Shown here: positions 59,505 through 64,000 of the stretch, one piece after another
Layout: each line of letters begins with the position of its first letter
Position numbering within the stretch: position 1 is the stretch's first letter
Origin: Agromyces hippuratus
Lineage (GTDB): Bacteria; Actinomycetota; Actinomycetes; Actinomycetales; Microbacteriaceae
Reading direction: 5' to 3'
DNA length: 64,000 nt
NCBI RefSeq assembly: GCF_013410355.1
Contig: NZ_JACCFI010000001.1
Location: 248,001 to 312,000, forward strand
Position numbers and translations under genes: made by a program
The notes under the pieces: generated by a model
Seen by the model: only the letters and a program-made list of their open reading frames with translations
Told to the model about the DNA's origin: nothing
Databases searched by the model: none

Positions 59505-60590
59505 GTGGCACGACGACACGTCTATCGGGCGAATGAAGCGAGCGTTGCGGGGGCAGCGGTCGCACTCGCCGACGCGATCTCGCACGACGAGAGCGCCGAC
59601 CGAGCCGACATCTTCGACGGACTCCACGTCGACGTCATCGCGTCGAACCCGCTCTCGGGTCCCATCATCGTGCCTCGGCGAGTGGCGATCGGCGACTCCG
59701 GTCTCGAGGTGCACCCGCTCGCGCTCGGCGCCAGCACGTTCGGCTGGACCCTCAGCACCGAGCAGGCGTTCGACGTGCTCGACCGCTTCGCCGGCCTCGG
59801 CGGCTCCCTGGTCGACACCGCCGACAGCTACGCCGCGGGGCGCAGCGAATCCATCATCGGCAAGTGGATGGACTCGCGCGGCACCCGCGACCGCATGGCC
59901 ATCGCGACGAAGATCGGCCACCACCCCGACCACCGCGGGCTGTCGCCCGCAGAGATCTCGGCGGCCGTCGACGACTCGCTGCTGCGTCTCGGCATCGAGC
60001 GCATCGACCTGCTCTACTTCCACGGCGACGATGCCGAGGTGCCGCTCGAGGAGAGCCTCGGCGCGGTCGACGCCCTGATCACCGCAGGCAAGGTCGGCGC
60101 GATCGGCGCGGCGGACTTCACGCCCGATCGGCTCATCGAGGCGCGCGTGCTCGCCGCCAACGGCCTGCCGCGATTCCAGGCGCTGACCACGAAGTACAAC
60201 CTGATGGAGCGACGCCCGTTCGAGGGTGCGCCCGAACTCGTGGCCCATGCGCAGGCGCTCGCCGTGCTGCCCTACTTCGGTCTCGCGAGCGGGTTCCTCG
60301 GTGGGCAGGTGCGGCGGCGCGCCGACGTGCGCCACGATGCCAGGGGCGAACGGCAGGCACGATACCTCGGTCGACGCGGCCACCGCGTGCTCGCAGCGGT
60401 CGACGAGATCGCGTTCGCGCACGGCGTGCAGCCGGCGACCATCTCGCTCGCATGGCTGCTGGCGAAGCCCACCGTCGTGGCGCCCGTCGTGAGTGCGAGC
60501 CGGCCCGATCAGGTCGATGCGCTCATGGCCGCGGCATCCGTCGAACTGCAGCGCTCGGAGATCGTCGAACTCGACCGCGCTTCCGCCTGA
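59505..60590 (+). CDS. Aldo/keto reductase with N-terminal extension
   Basis: A 361-residue AKR. A 55-residue N-terminal extension of unknown role precedes the barrel, which has GASTFGWTLSTEQAFDVL, VDTADSYAAGRSE (catalytic Asp/Tyr), TKIGHHPDHRG and the C-terminal VVSASRPDQVDALM. The GTG start has a strong GGGAGGAGGGG ahead and a TATTCT -10 at 59471-59476. The substrate is unknown. Confidence 0.92.
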   Translation: MARRHVYRANEASVAGAAVALADAISHDESADRADIFDGLHVDVIASNPLSGPIIVPRRVAIGDSGLEVHPLALGASTFGWTLSTEQAFDVLDRFAGLGGSLVDTADSYAAGRSESIIGKWMDSRGTRDRMAIATKIGHHPDHRGLSPAEISAAVDDSLLRLGIERIDLLYFHGDDAEVPLEESLGAVDALITAGKVGAIGAADFTPDRLIEARVLAANGLPRFQALTTKYNLMERRPFEGAPELVAHAQALAVLPYFGLASGFLGGQVRRRADVRHDARGERQARYLGRRGHRVLAAVDEIAFAHGVQPATISLAWLLAKPTVVAPVVSASRPDQVDALMAAASVELQRSEIVELDRASA

Positions 60591-60646
60591 TCGCGTGGCG
60601 GCGCGCCCGGGTGCGCGCCGCCCGAGCGCGCCCGACGCGGGTGGCA

Positions 60647-60652
60647 TAGGCT
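60647..60652 (+). promoter_or_regulatory. -10 element TAGGCT before the M16 peptidase
   Basis: TAGGCT lies seven bases before the ATG at 60660, so the M16 gene has its own leaderless-type promoter and does not rely on read-through from pnp as in many actinobacteria. Confidence 0.6.
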
Positions 60653-60659
60653 GATCGGG

Positions 60660-62045
60660 ATGAACGGCGCTGTCGACCTCCCACTCGGCCAGGCCGAGCT
60701 CTCCTTCACCGCAGCAGGCGACGCGCGAGTTCGGCGCAGCGTGCTCCCCTCGGGGGTGCGAGTGCTCAGCGAACAGGTGCCGGGCAGTCGCAGCGCGACC
60801 ATCGGCTTCTGGGTCGCGGTCGGCTCCCGAGACGAGCAGCGAGCGGATGCCGCGCACCCCGCGACGTACGGATCGACGCACTTCCTCGAGCACCTGTTGT
60901 TCAAAGGCACCGAGACGCGCTCGGCTCTCGACATCGCGATCTCCTTCGACGCCGTCGGCGGCGAGCACAATGCGCTCACGGCGAAGGAGTACACCTGCTA
61001 CTACGCCAAGGTGCAAGACCGAGACCTGCCCATGGCGGTCGAGGTGCTCGCCGACATGTTCACGTCATCGTTGCTCGACCCGACCGAGTTCGAGAGCGAG
61101 CGCGGGGTCATCCTCGAAGAGCTCTCCATGGCGGGCGACGACCCGGGCGACGTCGCGAACGAGCGCTTCTTCGAGGCGGTGCTCGGAGCGCACCCGCTCG
61201 GCCGGCCGATCGGCGGCAACCCCGAGACGATCCGCAGCGCAACGCGCGACGCCGTGTGGGAGCACTACCGGGCCAACTACCGCCCGCAAGACCTGGTCGT
61301 CACCGTCGCCGGCGCCGTCGACCACGACCTGCTGCTGGCCGAACTCGACCGGGCGCTCGCGGCGGCCGGGTGGGACCCGACGGTCGCCGGGCGGCCCGTC
61401 GATCGGCGTTCCGTGGTACCCGCAGCGCTCGAGGCCGGTCCCGAGGTCTCCGTCGTGGCACGCCCGACCGAGCAGGTGAACCTGCTGCTCGGCGTTCCAG
61501 GTCTCGTCGCGACCGATGAACGGCGCCCGACGATGAGCATGCTGAACGCGATCTTCGGCTCGGGCATGTCGTCGCGCCTCTTCCAGCAGGTGCGCGAACG
61601 TCGCGGGCTCGCCTACTCGGTCTACTCCTTCGCGCCGGGCTACTCCGACGCCGGCCTCTTCGGCATGTACGCGGGGTGCGCCCCGGCGAAGGCCGGCACA
61701 GTCGCCTCCCTCATGCGCGACGAACTCGAGCGGCTCGCCGAACACGGCGTCACCGCCGAAGAGATGCGCCGCGCCTCAGGGCAGCTCGCGGGCGCCTCGG
61801 CGCTCGCCCTCGAGGACTCCGACACCCGGATGTCGCGGCTCGGCCGCGCCGAGCTGACCCTCGGCGAGTTCGTCGACCTCGACGAGGCCCTCCGTCGCAT
61901 CTCGCTCGTCACCGCCGACGACGTGCAGCGGCTGGCGGGCGATCTCGTCGCACGCCCGTTCTCGCTCGTCGCCGTCGGCGCGATCGACGAGACGGCATTC
62001 ACCGGAGCGGCCGCCGCGGTCGCTCCGAGCTCCGACGTCGCCTGA
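60660..62045 (+). CDS. M16 family zinc peptidase (PepR/insulinase-like)
   Basis: A 461-residue protein with the inverted zinc motif HFLEH at 74-78 and the distal Glu about 75 residues later (ESERGVILEEL). The second half lacks the motif, as expected. In many actinobacteria this gene follows pnp and precedes dapB. It is probably a processing or turnover protease in the cytoplasm. Confidence 0.94.
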   Translation: MNGAVDLPLGQAELSFTAAGDARVRRSVLPSGVRVLSEQVPGSRSATIGFWVAVGSRDEQRADAAHPATYGSTHFLEHLLFKGTETRSALDIAISFDAVGGEHNALTAKEYTCYYAKVQDRDLPMAVEVLADMFTSSLLDPTEFESERGVILEELSMAGDDPGDVANERFFEAVLGAHPLGRPIGGNPETIRSATRDAVWEHYRANYRPQDLVVTVAGAVDHDLLLAELDRALAAAGWDPTVAGRPVDRRSVVPAALEAGPEVSVVARPTEQVNLLLGVPGLVATDERRPTMSMLNAIFGSGMSSRLFQQVRERRGLAYSVYSFAPGYSDAGLFGMYAGCAPAKAGTVASLMRDELERLAEHGVTAEEMRRASGQLAGASALALEDSDTRMSRLGRAELTLGEFVDLDEALRRISLVTADDVQRLAGDLVARPFSLVAVGAIDETAFTGAAAAVAPSSDVA

Positions 62046-62082
62046 CGGCGGCATCCGCCCTGCATCAGAGGAACCGATACCT

Positions 62083-62685
62083 GTGGCCCACCACCTCTAC
62101 CTCGTCCGTCACGGCGAGCAGCTCGACGCCGAGCACGGCCTTCCCGACGGCCCGCTGTCGCCCCGTGGCCGCCGTCAGGCCGAGCTCCTCGCCGAGCGCC
62201 TCGGCGGCGTGCCGTTCGACAACGCGTGGCACTCGCCGCTGCAGCGGGCGACCGAGACGGCGCAGATCATCGCGGCGAAGATGCCGGCGCTGAGCCTCGA
62301 GCCCTCGCCGCTGCTCTTCGACTGCATCCCGACGGGCCCCGCGCCCGAGACGCCGAAGGCCTACGACGCCTTCTTCGGCTCGGTGACCGAGGCCGAGATC
62401 GAGGCCGGCAGTGCGCAGATGGAAGATGCGGCCTCCGAGTTCCTCCGCTCTCATCGCGAAGACCGGCACGAGTTGCTCATCACCCACAACTTCGTCATCG
62501 GATGGTTCGTGCGCGAGGTGCTCGGTGCGCCCGACTGGCGCTGGGTCTCGATCAACCAGGTGAACTGCGGCCTCACGGTGCTCACCCAGCGGCCCGGACG
62601 GCCGTGGAGCCTCGTCTCCCACAACGACATCGCGCACCTGCCACCCGAGCTGCGCACCGGCCTGTCGGAGCCGTACGCGATCTGA
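62083..62685 (+). CDS. Histidine phosphatase superfamily protein
   Basis: A 200-residue phosphoglycerate-mutase-like phosphatase. The nucleophile motif is LVRHGEQ, the second catalytic His lies in LLITHNFVIGW, and SPLQRATETAQIIA is also typical. GTG 62083 follows AGAGGAACC. It sits 37 nt after the M16 gene and may be cotranscribed. The substrate is unknown. Confidence 0.9.
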   Translation: MAHHLYLVRHGEQLDAEHGLPDGPLSPRGRRQAELLAERLGGVPFDNAWHSPLQRATETAQIIAAKMPALSLEPSPLLFDCIPTGPAPETPKAYDAFFGSVTEAEIEAGSAQMEDAASEFLRSHREDRHELLITHNFVIGWFVREVLGAPDWRWVSINQVNCGLTVLTQRPGRPWSLVSHNDIAHLPPELRTGLSEPYAI

Positions 62686-62718
62686 GCGATCGCGAGTCGG
62701 CTGGCCGCCCGCGGTGCG

Positions 62719-63201
62719 TCAGCCGACGCGCTTGCCGTACCAGTTCGTCGCGTTGGGGTTGGCGTTGTAGGGCTCGATGTCGACGTACCCGCTCGAGCGG
62801 TAGAGCCCCCCCGCGGCCTCGAGGCTCGCGTTGGTGTCGAGCACGAGCTCCTGCGCGCCGTACTCGATCGCCCGGCGTTCGAGCTCGGCGAGCAGCCGGC
62901 GCCCCTCGCCGCCGCCGCGGGCCGCCGGCGCGAGCCAGAGGTGCTTGATCTCGAAGCGCACCTCGAAGGTCTCGGGCCGGCGCTGGATGCGTCGCACCCC
63001 GCCGCATCCGACCGCCGTGCCCGACTCGTCGACGACGACCAGGAAGACGCCGGCCGGCGGCGTGAACTGCTCGGCGGCCGGCCAGGTCGGACGGTACTCG
63101 CCCTGCTCGGCCGGAAACCCCACAGCACGTTCGGCGAAGTAGTCGGCGAGCAACGCGTGCGCGTCGGCGTCGTTCACTGAGGCGTCTCGGTAGCGCAGCA
63201 T
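62719..63201 (-). CDS. GNAT family N-acetyltransferase
   Basis: A 160-residue acetyltransferase with the CoA loop LAPAARGGGEGRRLLAELERRA and a C-terminal LYRSSGYVDIEPYN segment typical of GNATs with small-molecule or peptide acceptors. The ATG lies six bases after TAGTGT on the minus strand. It is opposed to its neighbours. Confidence 0.9.
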   Translation of the reverse strand: MLRYRDASVNDADAHALLADYFAERAVGFPAEQGEYRPTWPAAEQFTPPAGVFLVVVDESGTAVGCGGVRRIQRRPETFEVRFEIKHLWLAPAARGGGEGRRLLAELERRAIEYGAQELVLDTNASLEAAGGLYRSSGYVDIEPYNANPNATNWYGKRVG

Positions 63202-63283
63202 GCCCCCACACTATTTGCGAACGGCAGCGGATGCCGCGTGCACGGCGTCGATCCGTCACAGCGGTCGCCCGGCCCGCGCTTGC

Positions 63284-63289
63284 TAGGGT
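63284..63289 (+). promoter_or_regulatory. -10 element TAGGGT before dapB
   Basis: TAGGGT lies six bases before the GTG at 63296, the leaderless-type spacing found through the window. Confidence 0.6.
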
Positions 63290-63295
63290 GAATCC

Positions 63296-64000
63296 GTGAC
63301 GATACGGATCGCCGTGGCGGGAGCCACCGGCAAGATGGGGCAGCTGACGCTTCGACTGATCGAGGAGGCCGAAGACCTCGAACTGCACGCCGCACTCGAC
63401 TCGAAGTCGAGCCTCGACCTCATGCTCGGAGCCGACGTGGCGTTCGACGTCACGCACCCCGGCGCGAGCGGCGAGATCGTGGAGTTCGCCGCAGGAGCCG
63501 GCATTCCGATCGTGGTCGGCACCTCGGGATGGTCGAGCGAGCGCATCTCCGAGATCTCCGCGTTCGTGCGCGGCCATGCCGACGCCGGGGCCGTGCTCTT
63601 CGTGCCGAACTTCTCGATCGGCAGCGTACTCGGCACGGCCTTCGCGAAGCTCGCGGCGCCGTTCTTCGACTCGATCGAGATCGTCGAGGCGCACCACGCC
63701 GGCAAGGTCGATTCGCCTTCGGGCACGGCGGTGCGCACGGCGGAGCTCATCGGCGAGGCGCGTGCGGCGCGCGGTCCGGTCGCCGCTCCGCACGCCGACC
63801 AGCGCGCCCGCGGGCAGCTCGTGAGCGGGGTTCCCGTGCACAGCCTGCGCCTCAACGGCGTCGCGGCCGAGCAGCGCGTCGTCTTCGGCGGCGACGGCGA
63901 GACCCTCACGATCACGCACTCCACGCTCTCGTCGAGCTCGTACGAGGCCGGTATCCTGCTCGCGCTCCGCAGCGCCCCCGAGGCATCCGGTGTCACCGTC
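63296..64000 (+). CDS. dapB: 4-hydroxy-tetrahydrodipicolinate reductase (3' end outside the window)
   Basis: The first 235 residues are present. They show the NAD(P)H motif AVAGATGKMG, the shortened middle region of actinobacterial DapB, VPNFSIGSVLG, and the catalytic segment EAHHAGKVDSPSGTA. DapB makes tetrahydrodipicolinate for lysine and diaminopimelate. It starts at GTG 63296, six bases after TAGGGT. The typical length is about 245-250, so only the last few residues are missing. Confidence 0.97.
   Translation, partial: MTIRIAVAGATGKMGQLTLRLIEEAEDLELHAALDSKSSLDLMLGADVAFDVTHPGASGEIVEFAAGAGIPIVVGTSGWSSERISEISAFVRGHADAGAVLFVPNFSIGSVLGTAFAKLAAPFFDSIEIVEAHHAGKVDSPSGTAVRTAELIGEARAARGPVAAPHADQRARGQLVSGVPVHSLRLNGVAAEQRVVFGGDGETLTITHSTLSSSSYEAGILLALRSAPEASGVTV

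Noticed and set aside
1..64000. CRISPR arrays, tRNA genes, insertion sequences, phage genes or toxin-antitoxin loci.
   Set aside because: I looked for direct-repeat arrays, cloverleaf-like segments with CCA or GTTCGA, transposase motifs and terminal inverted repeats, and found none that I could support.

Overview
The window is high-GC DNA (by eye about 70%) with actinobacterial hallmarks: SD-poor starts with a -10 hexamer 6-7 nt ahead, GTG/TTG starts, an LAXTG-type surface protein, a 670-residue biotin carboxylase/BCCP subunit, and rpsO, pnp, an M16 peptidase and dapB. Gene content and codon use fit Microbacteriaceae, most likely Agromyces or a close relative; the genus is an inference. I see no tRNA, rRNA, CRISPR array, insertion sequence or prophage.

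Layout. (1) 1-9.0 kb: a catabolic operon for a deoxyhexose, probably L-fucose, read leftward. It holds a lipoprotein binding protein, an enolase-family sugar-acid dehydratase, two permeases, a double ATPase, a mutarotase, a lactonase and a GntR regulator, with nearly all junctions translationally coupled. A FadR-type regulator follows and an aldose dehydrogenase lies at the left edge. (2) 9-21 kb: housekeeping and repair singletons (Ada/AlkA glycosylase, FAD-linked oxidase, PrsW protease, FKBP, lysoplasmalogenase, an M4 protease with its emfourin-type inhibitor, HAD phosphatase, CPBP membrane protein, DUF488, quinone oxidoreductase), mostly with leaderless-type promoters. (3) 21.1-40.7 kb: rpsO, then about 19 kb of accessory genes (DUF2207 membrane protein, CGNR regulator, EamA transporter, Cys/Met PLP enzyme, luciferase-like monooxygenases with an FMN reductase, thioredoxin, hydrolase, glycosyltransferases, M28 peptidase, secreted and cell-wall proteins, dodecin, a GT4-SGNH fusion). 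(4) 40.5-43 kb: pnp behind a structured leader. (5) 43-60.6 kb: an ArsR-type regulator, an ATP-grasp protein, then a branched-chain amino acid block: Lrp regulator, E1alpha/E1beta/E2 of a 2-oxoacid dehydrogenase, TetR regulator, carboxyltransferase, biotin carboxylase, acyl-CoA dehydrogenase, MaoC hydratase and CitE-like lyase. This matches the leucine-degradation set of mycobacteria (Rv2495c-Rv2502c). (6) 60.6-64 kb: M16 peptidase, histidine phosphatase, GNAT, and dapB, which runs off the right edge.

How the parts work together. The leucine block is tied together by a pair of 16-bp dyads (GTTARYG-type) that occur twice: before the carboxyltransferase (next to the TetR gene) and before the biotin carboxylase operon. 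A metallo-hydrolase/TetR pair with its own tandem operators sits between these two subunits. rpsO, pnp, the M16 gene and dapB, usually close neighbours in actinobacteria, are here separated by about 19 and 17.6 kb. Across the window the octamer GGCATCCG/CGGATGCC is found about 47 times against roughly 5 expected from base composition, in both orientations and enriched between genes; this is the least explained signal here.
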